A stretch of DNA of 25,044 nucleotides from DATEJJ01 sp039649115. GTDB taxonomy: Bacteria > Actinomycetota > Actinomycetes > Mycobacteriales > Micromonosporaceae. Position 1 is the stretch's first letter; each line of letters opens with the position of its first letter. A model generated the notes under the pieces. That model made no database searches. It was not told where the DNA came from and saw only the letters and a program-made list of their open reading frames with translations. The translations under genes and the position numbers were made by a program. The stretch lies in contig JBBWZQ010000326.1 in assembly GCA_039649115.1 (NCBI GenBank), forward strand, positions 1-25,044. The letters are read 5' to 3'. Shown piece by piece: positions 15,879 to 23,710 of this stretch.

Positions 15879-15938
15879 CTAACCGGTGCCCGGCGTTGGG
15901 TCCCAGCAAAAGTGCGTTCCGGAGAGGGGGTGCCCGAG

Positions 15939-16757
15939 GTGGCCTTGGCCCTCCAGAATGGAACGCGTGACATCGCGACGGTCCTGGTCTTCGGAATCGG
16001 GCATTCTGTGATCTGGGCCCGGCGCGGTACACCGCGACCCGAGAGCGCCCCGGGCGGCGCCCTCCCCGTGGCCGCGAGTCCGCCGGGCGGCACCGTGTAC
16101 AGCTCAGGGACGGTGTACAGTTCCGCCGCGGACCAGAGCCCGGGCTTCGCCAGCAGTGCCTCTGGCAGCCCACCCGAGGAGGACGTCCGGCTGGTCGAGA
16201 TGTCCCGCGTCGACCCCGAGGCGTTCGGTGCCCTGTACGACAGGTACTGCGACCAGATCTACCGCTTCATCTACCGCCGGCTGTCCAACCACGAGTCGGC
16301 CGAGGACGTCACGGCGGAGGTGTTCTTCAAGGCGCTCAAGGCGATCGACAGCTACCGCCCGACGGCCGGACCGTTCTCGGCCTGGCTCTACCGGATCGCC
16401 GCGAACGCGGTCGTGGACCACGCGCGGGCGCGCCGGAGCACCGCGAGCCTGGATGTGACGATCGACACAGCGGACCGGGCGGCACCGGTCGACGAGCAGG
16501 TCATCAACCGGGTGGAGGCGGCCAAGGTGTGGGCGGCGATCGACGGCCTGACCGAGGCCCAGCGCGTGGCCGTGACCCTGCGCTTCGGTCGCGACCTGCC
16601 CATCGCGGACATCGCGGAACACATGGGCCGCAGTGAAGGCGCCATCAAGCTGCTGCTCAACCGCGGTCTGGCGGCGGTACGCGCCCAGCTCTCCCCCGGA
16701 CCGGGCCGCGCCGGGAAACGCGACGCCACGCCTGGGGACCAGGAGCGCCAGCCATGA
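15939..16757 (+). CDS. ECF RNA polymerase sigma factor
   Basis: About 272 residues. Region 2 (~92-165) reads DPEAFGALYDRYCDQIYRFI, SAEDVTAEVFFKALKAI and GPFSAWLYRIAANAVVDHAR. Region 4 (~204-250) reads LTEAQRVAVTLRFGRDLPIA and IAEHMGRSEGAIKLLLNRGL with the helix-turn-helix. An unusual N-terminal extension of ~90 residues precedes region 2, low in complexity, with the local repeat TVYSS. GGAGAGGGGG (15921-15930) supports GTG 15939; GTG 15912 and 15930 are alternatives, and a start nearer region 2 cannot be excluded. The stop overlaps the next ATG (ATGA), pairing it with the downstream sensor protein. Matched promoters suggest it activates itself and sodC. Confidence 0.9.
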   Translation: MALALQNGTRDIATVLVFGIGHSVIWARRGTPRPESAPGGALPVAASPPGGTVYSSGTVYSSAADQSPGFASSASGSPPEEDVRLVEMSRVDPEAFGALYDRYCDQIYRFIYRRLSNHESAEDVTAEVFFKALKAIDSYRPTAGPFSAWLYRIAANAVVDHARARRSTASLDVTIDTADRAAPVDEQVINRVEAAKVWAAIDGLTEAQRVAVTLRFGRDLPIADIAEHMGRSEGAIKLLLNRGLAAVRAQLSPGPGRAGKRDATPGDQERQP

Positions 16758-19102
16758 CCGGTCGCGAAGAGAACTACCCGCACGACGAGCGGGACGACCT
16801 TGATGATCCGCGGCTGCGCGAGACCGCCCGGCTGGTCCGGCACGTGATGCACACGGACCAGATGCGACCCGCGTTCCGCGACCAGCTGCGCGCCGAGATC
16901 GTGGCGGCGCGCGCCGAGGTCATCCGCGACGCGGGCCGACCGGCCGCGCCGCAGTCCCCGGTGCCACAGTCCCCGACGCCGCAGTCCCCGGTGCCGCAGC
17001 ATTCCGTGTCGCAATCCCCGATGCCGCAGCCCACGGTGCCGCAGCAACCCGCTCCGCAGCACACCATGCCGCAACGCCCGACAGTGCAGCGCCCGCCAGT
17101 GCAACGCCCGATCTCCCAGCGCCCACCGTCGGCACGCCCGGCTCCGCGACCCACGCCACGACGACGCGGACTGCGCCGCGCCGGCTGGCTGGGCGCGGCC
17201 ACCGTCGCCGCCGCGGCCGCGGTCGTCTTCGCCGTCCTCGGGCTGCCGACGCTGCGCAACGCCACCGGACCCGTCACCGTGGCGATCCGCAGCGACGTCA
17301 CCGGGAACGTCTCGGCCGACCCGGCCGCGGCGGTGCGCCTGCGGTTCACCCAGCCGCTCGACCGGGCGGCCACCAGGGCCGCCGTGACCCTGCGGCCGTT
17401 CACCGACACGAGCGCGGAGTGGGACGGCGACACGCTCGTCGTCAAGGCGGCACACGGGTTCGCGCCGAACACCGGGTACCTGCTGACCATCGACCACACG
17501 GTCGCCCGTACCGCGAAAGGCGCCGCACTCGCCGCGGACCTGCACCTGGTCTTCGGCACGGCGCTGCTGCCCGGCGTCGGCCCCGAGCCGCCCGCGACCC
17601 TGCCCCTGCACCGCACGCTCGTCGCCGCCGTCGAGGACGGCTCCGAGGCGGTGGTCGCGCGGGACGGTTCGCTGCTGCTGACCAAGGCCCAGGCGGGCTC
17701 CGCGACCGGCAACCGCCGCGGGCTCGTGCGCATCGGCGCCCGCGGTGCGGAGCGGCTGTCCGGAAACGCCGCCGCGATCTGCGTGTCCCGCTCCGGGGAC
17801 TCCATCGCCTACCTCGCCGACACCGGCGCGGACACCCAGGTGGTCTTCGCGAACAGCCTCGGCACGCCGCTGAGCCACCGGCAGGTGGATGTCGACACCG
17901 GCTCGCCGCTGGGCTGGATCGACGGCGGACAGGTGACCTACGTCAGCCACGGGGAACTGGTCGCCATCGACCGGGACGGGAACAAGACGGACCTGCACAC
18001 CGCGGTCAACGCCAAGGACGCGTTCGTGATCGCGCCGGGCGGCCGCTACGCCTACATCGAGAAGCAGGGCGTCGTGCGGCTCGGTGGCGACCACCCGACG
18101 GTCACCCGCCGCCTCACCGGCATCGCCGGCGAACCGGCCTTCAGCGCGGACGGCGCGACGGTCGTCTGGATCGACAACTCCACCGGTACCCCGCGGCTGG
18201 TTCTCGCCCCGTCGGCCGGCGGCCCCGTCTTCATCGCGACGCTCAAGGGTGTCGGCGCCGGCGACCAGATCGACCAGCTCTCGGTTTCGCCGGACGGCTC
18301 GCACCTCGTCTACACGCTGGCCTCCGGCAGCCGCCGCGAGCTGCGGCTGGCCTCGCTGCCCGACGGCGACACGCTGGCCGTCTCGACCGAGGGCGCGGGC
18401 CAGTCGCCCAACTGGGCGCCGTCCGGCCGCATGTTCACGATCCTGGACACGCACGGCAGCCCGCACATCGAGTCGGTCGTCGTGCCGCAGGCGCTGCGCG
18501 ACCGCGGCGCCGCGATCGAGGCCACCGCGAGGGCGTTCGCCAACGCCCAGCTGAGTGGCGACTCAGGTGCGCAGCGGGCGCTGGCGGTGTCGGGCGTCAC
18601 CCTGCCCACGCCGGCGGTGGCGCCCACCCGGGCGGCCGTGGTGTGGGTGGTGGAAAATGCCGACGGCACGACACAGGCCCGGGTGCGGCTGACGGTCGAT
18701 CCGACCATCGGGCATCCGGCGGCGGTGCAGGCCGAGGAGACGCTGACACTGGGGGTACCGCAGGGAAGCGTGCTGCCGAGGGTGCTGAAGGTCAGCGGCG
18801 GCCAGTCCTTCACGGCCGCTCCCACCGGGCCCCAACTGGTGCACCTGGACACGGACGCGGTTCCCGGCTCGCTCCTGCTGACGTTCGACAGCGACCTGGA
18901 TCAGGCCAGTCTCAAGGCGATCAGCCTGTCCGGTGGTCTCGAATCGCGCGCCGCCTACGACGCGCAGACCCGCGTCGTCACGCTGAAGGCGAAGTCGACC
19001 GGCCGGCTGACGATCCGGATCGGCACCGACCTGCGGGACGCGAAGGGCAACCCGCTGGCCGAGTCGTCCACAGTGGACCTCAAGGTGACGGTGCAGCGCT
19101 AG
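16754..19102 (+). CDS. Large membrane-anchored putative anti-sigma factor/sensor with beta-propeller-like outer domain
   Basis: A 782-residue protein. Residues 1-65 are charged and cytoplasmic (RLRETARLVRHVMHTDQMRP, RDQLRAEIVAARAEVI). Residues 66-127 are a Pro/Gln linker built on a 5-residue PQSPV-type repeat. One membrane helix lies at ~144-165. Outside, ~172-272 looks like a bacterial Ig-like Big_5/SbsA domain (VRLRFTQPLDRAATRAAVTL, GYLLTIDHTVARTAKGAAL). A series of WD40/TolB-type strands follows at ~290-610 (FSADGATVVWIDNS, SVSPDGSHLVYTLASGS, SPNWAPSGRMFTI). A second Ig-like segment ends the protein. The 4-bp overlap with the sigma gene suggests an anti-sigma role with an outside sensing head. 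There is no zinc motif, so the sigma-binding part is inferred only from position. Confidence 0.82.
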   Translation: MTGREENYPHDERDDLDDPRLRETARLVRHVMHTDQMRPAFRDQLRAEIVAARAEVIRDAGRPAAPQSPVPQSPTPQSPVPQHSVSQSPMPQPTVPQQPAPQHTMPQRPTVQRPPVQRPISQRPPSARPAPRPTPRRRGLRRAGWLGAATVAAAAAVVFAVLGLPTLRNATGPVTVAIRSDVTGNVSADPAAAVRLRFTQPLDRAATRAAVTLRPFTDTSAEWDGDTLVVKAAHGFAPNTGYLLTIDHTVARTAKGAALAADLHLVFGTALLPGVGPEPPATLPLHRTLVAAVEDGSEAVVARDGSLLLTKAQAGSATGNRRGLVRIGARGAERLSGNAAAICVSRSGDSIAYLADTGADTQVVFANSLGTPLSHRQVDVDTGSPLGWIDGGQVTYVSHGELVAIDRDGNKTDLHTAVNAKDAFVIAPGGRYAYIEKQGVVRLGGDHPTVTRRLTGIAGEPAFSADGATVVWIDNSTGTPRLVLAPSAGGPVFIATLKGVGAGDQIDQLSVSPDGSHLVYTLASGSRRELRLASLPDGDTLAVSTEGAGQSPNWAPSGRMFTILDTHGSPHIESVVVPQALRDRGAAIEATARAFANAQLSGDSGAQRALAVSGVTLPTPAVAPTRAAVVWVVENADGTTQARVRLTVDPTIGHPAAVQAEETLTLGVPQGSVLPRVLKVSGGQSFTAAPTGPQLVHLDTDAVPGSLLLTFDSDLDQASLKAISLSGGLESRAAYDAQTRVVTLKAKSTGRLTIRIGTDLRDAKGNPLAESSTVDLKVTVQR
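16949..17135 (+). repeat. 15-bp minisatellite encoding the PQ-rich linker
   Basis: Degenerate 15-bp units of the form ccgcagtccccggtg encode PQSPV, PQSPT, PQSPV, PQHSV, SQSPM, PQPTV, PQQPA, PQHTM and PQRPT, then VQRPP-type variants. The first units are the least diverged. It gives a flexible cytoplasmic linker of variable length between the N-terminal region and the membrane helix. Confidence 0.85.
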
Positions 19103-19200
19103 GCGACGCCGCCCTGGTTCGGACTGTGACATGTCTACGCTCCCGAATAGTAGAACCCCCCTTGCGAGACCTCACCGTGAGTGACTAATCTCAGTGTCCG

Positions 19201-19206
19201 TACAAT
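19201..19206 (+). promoter_or_regulatory. Candidate -10 box for the riboswitch leader
   Basis: TACAAT is a good -10 match and would start RNA near 19213, just ahead of the 7-bp hairpin GGCCCGC/GCGGGCC (19215-19234) and the aptamer. No good -35 is visible at 17 bases, so support is modest. Confidence 0.35.
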
Positions 19207-19234
19207 CGTCGCCAGGCCCGCGCACCGGCGGGCC

Positions 19235-19383
19235 GCGATCGTACGCCGCCGAACCGCCCCTCGCGGGCCGGGGAACCACCGATACACCGGGGTGAATCCA
19301 GGGACACCGCAAGTCCTTGGTAGGGCGTCCTTCCCGTCCGAACCCGTCAGCTAACCCGGTAGGCGGTCAGCGGAAGAAGGAGC
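19235..19383 (+). ncRNA. c-di-AMP (ydaO-yuaA) riboswitch
   Basis: The leader before the NlpC/P60 gene carries the conserved blocks of the ydaO-yuaA class in order: CCGGGGAACC (from ~19269), GGGGTGAATCC (19289-19299), GGTAGGGCGTCC (19319-19330), CCGAACCCGTCAGCTAACC (19338-19356), GGTAGGCGG (19358-19366) and GGAAGAAGGAG (19372-19382). The last block doubles as the ribosome site for the GTG at 19396. In actinomycetes this class typically precedes cell-wall hydrolase genes, and c-di-AMP binding lowers expression. The exact 5' boundary is estimated by eye. Confidence 0.9.
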
Positions 19384-19395
19384 CCGGTACCCCGC

Positions 19396-20412
19396 GTGCC
19401 CGCAGACACCTCCCCCAGTCGGGTGCACCCCGGCACCCTGATCCGTCTGATCACATTGTGTAGTTGCCTGATTGCCGGGCTGCTCGCCGCGTCGCCAGCC
19501 ACCCCGGCCTCCGCTGCCCCGTCACCGGGTCAGGTCGAGGCACAGATCAACCAGGCGTGGAACACCCTCGAACCCCTCATCGAGCAGTACAACCGGGTGC
19601 ACGCCCAACTGCAGGCCAACCAGGCCAAGGCCGCCGCCCTGCAGAAGCGGATCCAGCCCCTGCAGATGCAGGTCGACATGGCCATGACCCGGGTCGGCTC
19701 GATGTCCGCCAGCCTGTACATGGCCGGGCCCGCCTACCGGATGGCCGCACTGGTCGCCTCCGCCAGCCCCGCCGCCATGCTCGACCAGCTCACCACCGTC
19801 AACCAACTCGCACACGAACAGACCGCGCAGGTCGCCGCCGTCGCCGCGCAGCGCGACCAGTACGCCGTCGCGAAGAAGCCGTACGACCGACTGGTCACCC
19901 AACTGTCCACACAGGACGCTGACCTGGCCGCCAAGAAGAATGCCATCCAGACCCAGCTCGACCAGTTGCAGAAGCTGCGCATCCAGGCTTACGGCGCGAC
20001 CGGCGCCGGTACCGGCGCGCTCAAGCCCGTGGCCACCTGCCCGGTCGAGTACTACGGCGACAAGGGCAGCATCGCCGCGAAGAAGGCGTGCTCGCTGATT
20101 GGCAAGCCGTACATCTGGGCATCCGCCGGGCCCCGGGGCTACGACTGCTCCGGCCTGACGCTGGCCGCCTGGGCCACGGTCGGGGTGACCCTCGGCCACT
20201 TCACCGGCTGGCAGTGGAACGAGACCAAACCCGTCTCCCGCGCCAACCTGCGCCCCGGCGACCTGGTGTTCTTCTTCTCCGACCACCACCACATGGGCAT
20301 CTACGTCGGCGGCGGCTGGATGGTGCACGCCCCGACGACCGGCGACTTCGTCCGCATGGCCAGGCTCGACAGCCCGTACCTGCCGATCGCCGGCTTCCGC
20401 CGCCCGGGCTGA
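19396..20412 (+). CDS. Secreted NlpC/P60 peptidoglycan endopeptidase (RipA/RipC-like)
   Basis: A 338-residue exported hydrolase. The signal peptide runs to ~40 (ASA before APSPG). A long coiled coil follows (~45-200, heptad-rich with Gln/Ala/Leu), which usually tethers or autoinhibits these enzymes. The catalytic NlpC/P60 domain (~215-338) shows GPRGYDCSGLTLAAW with C251, HMGIYVGGGWMVHAP with H299 and H311, and the LRPGDLVFFF strand. It should cut the stem peptide of peptidoglycan (D-Glu to mDAP bond) during growth or division. GTG 19396 is 13 bases after AAGGAG at the end of the riboswitch; GTG 19423 is an alternative. Expression is probably repressed when c-di-AMP is high. Confidence 0.93.
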   Translation: MPADTSPSRVHPGTLIRLITLCSCLIAGLLAASPATPASAAPSPGQVEAQINQAWNTLEPLIEQYNRVHAQLQANQAKAAALQKRIQPLQMQVDMAMTRVGSMSASLYMAGPAYRMAALVASASPAAMLDQLTTVNQLAHEQTAQVAAVAAQRDQYAVAKKPYDRLVTQLSTQDADLAAKKNAIQTQLDQLQKLRIQAYGATGAGTGALKPVATCPVEYYGDKGSIAAKKACSLIGKPYIWASAGPRGYDCSGLTLAAWATVGVTLGHFTGWQWNETKPVSRANLRPGDLVFFFSDHHHMGIYVGGGWMVHAPTTGDFVRMARLDSPYLPIAGFRRPG

Positions 20413-20620
20413 ACCCGGACCCAGGGTAGGTTCTCAAAGGAGACGTTCTCCAGAAACTGTCTGTCTCATGAGATGGCGTCAAGATGACGCAGGCTTCCAG
20501 CCCTCGGTGGACGCCGCCCGAACCGCAGAGGCGCGCTCAGCGGCATAGCGCACGTCGGCAGCTGGCATGCCGTCGATCCGTCGGAGGACGGAGCATGGGG
20601 CTGGTGCTGGTCGCAGCCGG
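20413..20620. other. Intergenic region without a recognised gene
   Basis: About 208 bases between the NlpC/P60 stop and the MerR stop. It contains the small palindrome GGAGACGTTCTCC near 20441. The frames seen here are short and low in coding bias. No terminator or RNA gene was recognised. Confidence 0.5.
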
Positions 20621-20977
20621 TCAGCCAGTGGGCCTGGATTGGATCAGTCGATCCAGGATTTCGCGGGCGGCGATGAGCTTGTCGATGGAGCGGGTGATCC
20701 TGGCGCGCTCCTCACCGAGGCCGTCGAGCAGTTCTGGGCAGGTGGGAGCGAGGACGGTCGTGTCGTCCGGGATGCAGGGGAGGATCTCGGCAATGGCGGT
20801 TGTCCCCAAGCCAGCTGACAGCAGGAGTCGAATGTGGCGCACTGCGTGCACTGTGCGCTCGTCGTAGTCACGGTAACCGCTTGCGCTGCGGTCGGGCCGC
20901 AACAGGTCCTGCTCCTCGTAGTAGCGCAAGGCCCGGGGACTCGCCCCGGTCCGTCTGGCCAACTCGCTGATCCGCAC
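20621..20977 (-). CDS. MerR family transcriptional regulator
   Basis: A 118-residue regulator. The N-terminal winged helix is textbook: MRISELARRTGASPRALRYY, EEQDLLRPDRSASGYRDYDE, then VRHIRLLLSAGLGTTAIAEI. A dimerisation helix (ELLDGLGEERARITRSIDKL) and a very short tail follow, so the effector pocket is minimal. It contains only two Cys, spaced CIPDDTTVLAPTC, which could be redox or metal sensing, though this is a guess. GTG start. It is divergent from the imine-reductase-like gene, and the space between holds a MerR-type operator/promoter, so that gene is the likely target. Confidence 0.9.
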   Translation of the reverse strand: MRISELARRTGASPRALRYYEEQDLLRPDRSASGYRDYDERTVHAVRHIRLLLSAGLGTTAIAEILPCIPDDTTVLAPTCPELLDGLGEERARITRSIDKLIAAREILDRLIQSRPTG

Positions 20978-20996
20978 GGTGCGAGCACATCACGGC

Positions 20997-21028
20997 TTGA
21001 CCTTCACGTCAACGTGAACGTTTACCGT
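20997..21028 (+). promoter_or_regulatory. MerR-type promoter with palindrome in a 20-bp spacer
   Basis: TTGACC (20997-21002) and TACCGT (21023-21028) are separated by 20 bp, the overlong spacing that MerR activators correct by DNA distortion. The spacer holds the perfect dyad TTCACGT-CA-ACGTGAA (21003-21018). The expected start is at ~21035, next to the ATG at 21036, so the transcript is probably leaderless. Confidence 0.7.
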
Positions 21029-21035
21029 GCACGTC

Positions 21036-21941
21036 ATGCCGAACAACGACATCGAGAACCAGCGGAGCTCCGCCCTCGCCGTCCTGGGGCTCGGCCCCAT
21101 GGGTCAAGCTCTCGCCGTTGCGGCCGTTGCGGCTGGCCAACCCACCATCGTCTGGAACCGTACGCCGGACAAGGCACGCGCGCTCGTTGCCCGAGGTGCG
21201 GCGCTCGCGCCCACAGCGGCCGACGCGGTGCGCCAAGCATCGACGGTGATCTGTTGCGTGATGAACTATCGCGCGTTGCACGCGGTCATCGGCGACATCG
21301 CCGACTGGTCAGCGGCGACGCTCGTCAACCTCACCAGCGGCCATTCAGGAGAGGCTCGCGCCATGGCCGCGTGGGCCGGCGAGCGCGACATCCCCTACCT
21401 CGACGGCGCAATTCTGACACCGGCCCCTACCATCGGTACTCCGTCCGCGTCGATCCTCTACTGCGGCCCCCCACCCGTCTTTGAGCGCAGTCGCACGACG
21501 CTGGAGACGTTCGCTGGTACCAGCATCTACCTCGATGACGACTACGGCACCGCGGCGGCGTACGAGATGGCGCTGCTCGACCTGTTCGCCATGGCTGTCG
21601 GCGGCATGACACATGCCTTCGCAATGGCCACCGCCGAGGGCATCGCGCCCACGGCATTCGCCGGCTTCGCCAAAGGCATCGGAAGCCTGCTGCCGACAAT
21701 GATCGACGGATTCGCCAGCCAACTTGTCGAAGGCCGCTTTCCTGGCGCGACGTCGAGTATCGCATCAGCGGCCTCCGCGATCACCCACGTCAGCGAGGCC
21801 GCCGACGCGCGTGGCATCGACACCGGACCACTGCGGGCCCTTCAGGTCGTCATGGACCGCGCGGTCGCGGCGGGTCACGGTGGCGACGGATACGCGCGCC
21901 TCGCCCAGATCATCGCCGAGGGCGTGTCCAACCGGTCCTGA
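21036..21941 (+). CDS. NAD(P)-dependent oxidoreductase, imine-reductase-like (beta-hydroxyacid dehydrogenase superfamily)
   Basis: 301 residues. A Rossmann fold opens at LAVLGLGPMGQALAVAAVAA (GxGxxG at 18-23), then TIVWNRTPDKA, where the Arg after Asn suggests NADPH preference. GHSGEARAMAAWAGERDIPYLDG and ILYCGP are typical of 6-phosphogluconate/beta-hydroxyacid dehydrogenase relatives. The helix that normally carries the catalytic Lys reads DYGTAAAYEMALLDLFAMAV and has no Lys, which fits imine-reductase-type members better than hydroxyacid dehydrogenases. The substrate is unknown. ATG 21036 is chosen because the GTG at 21027 falls inside the -10 box. Probably activated by the divergent MerR protein. 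Confidence 0.85.
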   Translation: MPNNDIENQRSSALAVLGLGPMGQALAVAAVAAGQPTIVWNRTPDKARALVARGAALAPTAADAVRQASTVICCVMNYRALHAVIGDIADWSAATLVNLTSGHSGEARAMAAWAGERDIPYLDGAILTPAPTIGTPSASILYCGPPPVFERSRTTLETFAGTSIYLDDDYGTAAAYEMALLDLFAMAVGGMTHAFAMATAEGIAPTAFAGFAKGIGSLLPTMIDGFASQLVEGRFPGATSSIASAASAITHVSEAADARGIDTGPLRALQVVMDRAVAAGHGGDGYARLAQIIAEGVSNRS

Positions 21942-22244
21942 CGCTGATCCCCAGTGCCTTCGAAATCGGGATGGACGGCGACGATCATCGGGCCGGTGCA
22001 CGTCGACGCATGCTCAGTGGTTCGATCCGCGCCAGCGGGCGCGTTCTCATCGGCGAAACGAGGATGGCACGAACGTGCAGTGGGCTGGTCGGCGCCCACC
22101 GATAGCGGTGCATCGGGCTGCTCCAGACCGCCACCGCACACAGTTCGTGGGCTGATCGTCGTGCCAGCTCGTCGTTCCCGGCGGCGACGAGGGAGGCGCT
22201 CAATTCCGTTGCTGAAGCACCAGCACCTTTGATCGAATGCCTCC
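21942..22244. other. Intergenic region of ~300 bases, nothing recognised
   Basis: Open frames exist on both strands but none has family resemblance, a ribosome site or steady third-position GC bias. It may be decayed coding sequence. No promoter or hairpin stands out. Confidence 0.5.
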
Positions 22245-23012
22245 ATGACTGCTCGTGACGGCCGCGTGAACCATGTGGAGCAGAACCGGCGCTATTGGGA
22301 TGATGAGGCGGCTGCCTGGTACGGGCCGCTCGCCCGCGACCAATGGTCGCAGGTGGAACCGCGCTGGGGATTGTGGGCCACCCCTGAGTCACAGGTCTCC
22401 GTGCTATCCGACGGCATAGCCGGGATGCCGACCATCGAGCTGGGCTGCGGTACTGCCTACGTTTCCGGGTGGCTGGCCAGAGCCGGCGCCTGCCCGGTCG
22501 GGATCGACGTCTCGGAGAAGCAGCTCGCCACTGCTCGCGCGATGCAGACGGAGTTCGGCGTCGAATTCCCCCTTGTCTTGGGCAACGCTGAGGCAGTCCC
22601 GTATCACGACAACGCATTCGGCCTGGCAATCAGCGAGTACGGCGCCGCGTTGTGGTGCGATCCATACCAGTGGATTCCCGAGGCCGCCCGGCTTCTCGTT
22701 CCTGGCGGCCAGCTGGTGTTCATGCGCTACTCACCGCTGTTCGCGCTGTGCGTACCACCCAAGGGGCCGGCATCCACCACCCTGTCCCGCGCGCAATTTG
22801 GCCTGACCCAGCTGGACCGGGGGAATCACCAGGAGTTCGTCCTGCCGCATGGCGAGATGCTTCGTCTGCTTAGGTCGTGCGGCTTCGTCGTTGAAGACCT
22901 GATTGAGATTCAGGCACCCCAGCCCGCACACCGGGACTATGACAAGGTTTCCGCCGACTGGGCCCGGCAATGGCCCAGCGAGGAGATCTGGAAGGCTCGG
23001 CTGGCAGGCTGA
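22245..23012 (+). CDS. Class I SAM-dependent methyltransferase (Methyltransf_11 type)
   Basis: 255 residues with a complete SAM-binding core: motif I TIELGCGTAYVSGWLARAGA, motif II PVGIDVSEKQLATARAM with the acidic ribose-binding Asp, LVLGNAEAVPYHDNAFGLAI (motif III region) and the post-core EAARLLVPGGQLVFMRYS. The N-terminus has the NHVEQNRRYWDDEAAAW signature common in actinobacterial stand-alone methyltransferases. The methyl acceptor is unknown. Start ATG 22245 or GTG 22266; neither has a clear ribosome site. Codon use includes AGA and several T-ending codons, less biased than genes before 20 kb. Transcribed alone, flanked by gene-poor sequence. Confidence 0.9.
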   Translation: MTARDGRVNHVEQNRRYWDDEAAAWYGPLARDQWSQVEPRWGLWATPESQVSVLSDGIAGMPTIELGCGTAYVSGWLARAGACPVGIDVSEKQLATARAMQTEFGVEFPLVLGNAEAVPYHDNAFGLAISEYGAALWCDPYQWIPEAARLLVPGGQLVFMRYSPLFALCVPPKGPASTTLSRAQFGLTQLDRGNHQEFVLPHGEMLRLLRSCGFVVEDLIEIQAPQPAHRDYDKVSADWARQWPSEEIWKARLAG

Positions 23013-23161
23013 CAGGAGCCGTGGAGGTCACCAGCGTCGGACAGGGCTGAACGGCCCACCCGAGCGTCACCGACGCCGCCGCCGTGCTCGGCATCGAGCG
23101 AACCACCAACAAGAACGAGAACCTACACCCAGCTCGGGTCGCGCATCGTGCGCCTCCTGCC

Positions 23162-23191
23162 TTGACAATGTGCCGCTGAGGTAAGTGGATA
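23162..23191 (+). promoter_or_regulatory. Candidate housekeeping-type promoter for third sigma gene
   Basis: TTGACA (23162-23167) is a perfect -35; the best -10 at 18 bp is TGGATA, a weak match. It would start RNA near 23198, just upstream of the GTG at 23216. Confidence 0.35.
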
Positions 23192-23193
23192 GG

Positions 23194-23216
23194 CACCCTG
23201 AGACGTATACAGGGTG
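23194..23216. promoter_or_regulatory. 7-bp dyad abutting the third sigma start codon
   Basis: CACCCTG (23194-23200) and CAGGGTG (23210-23216) are perfect inverted repeats with a 9-bp centre. The right arm includes the first base of the GTG start. It could be an operator or a start-blocking hairpin. Confidence 0.4.
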
Positions 23217-23710
23217 TGGGGCAGTTGGAGTTCACCGAGTTCTACCGGTCCGATCGGGACAGGTGCCTGCGGGCGGTCCTGGCCGGGGTGGGTGATCGGC
23301 AGTTGGCCGAGGATCTGGTGGCCGAGGCGTTCACCCGGGCCTGGATGTCGTGGCAGAAGGTGAGCCGGCATCCAGCGCCCCGTGCGTGGATCGTGCGTAC
23401 GGCGCTGAACACCCGGGTCTCGTGGTGGCGTCGGCGGCGCCGGGAGGTCGAGCTGGACGACGCCTACGAGGCCGAGGACACCACGGCCGGTGAACCCGGA
23501 CTGGACCCCGCATTGTTGGCCGCGCTGCGTCAACTGCCGCTGCGGCAGCGGGAAGTGATCGCGTTCCGGGTCTTCCTCGATCTCGATACGGAGGCCACCG
23601 CCAAAGCCCTCGGGATGGCGCAGGGAACCGTCACTGCCCACCTGTCACGGGCGATCGCGACGCTCCGCGGTCATCTCGTCACCAAACCGAGCCTGGAGGG
23701 TGGAAGATGA
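23216..23710 (+). CDS. SigE-family (ECF) RNA polymerase sigma factor
   Basis: A 164-residue small ECF sigma factor. Region 2 spans ~5-70 (FTEFYRSDRDRCLRAVLAGV, LAEDLVAEAFTRAWMSWQKV, NTRVSWWRRRRREVELDD). Region 4 spans ~97-150 (LAALRQLPLRQREVIAFRVF and ATAKALGMAQGTVTAHLSRA). It has the short linker between regions typical of this family. GTG 23216 is used here; TTG 23225 is possible. The stop overlaps the ATG of the next gene (ATGA). It is a distant relative of the factor at 3171, not a recent duplicate. Confidence 0.9.
   Translation: MGQLEFTEFYRSDRDRCLRAVLAGVGDRQLAEDLVAEAFTRAWMSWQKVSRHPAPRAWIVRTALNTRVSWWRRRRREVELDDAYEAEDTTAGEPGLDPALLAALRQLPLRQREVIAFRVFLDLDTEATAKALGMAQGTVTAHLSRAIATLRGHLVTKPSLEGGR

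Noticed and set aside
16388..18466. 692-codon minus-strand frame opposite the sigma/anti-sigma genes
   Set aside because: Its composition is shadow-like and its repeats mirror the PQ minisatellite; the plus-strand genes are well supported.
20484..20867. Plus-strand frame opposite merR
   Set aside because: It is antisense to a well-supported MerR protein and lacks motifs.
21875..22246. Minus-strand open frame in the gap before the methyltransferase
   Set aside because: It has no recognisable family, no ribosome site and overlaps the end of the oxidoreductase gene.
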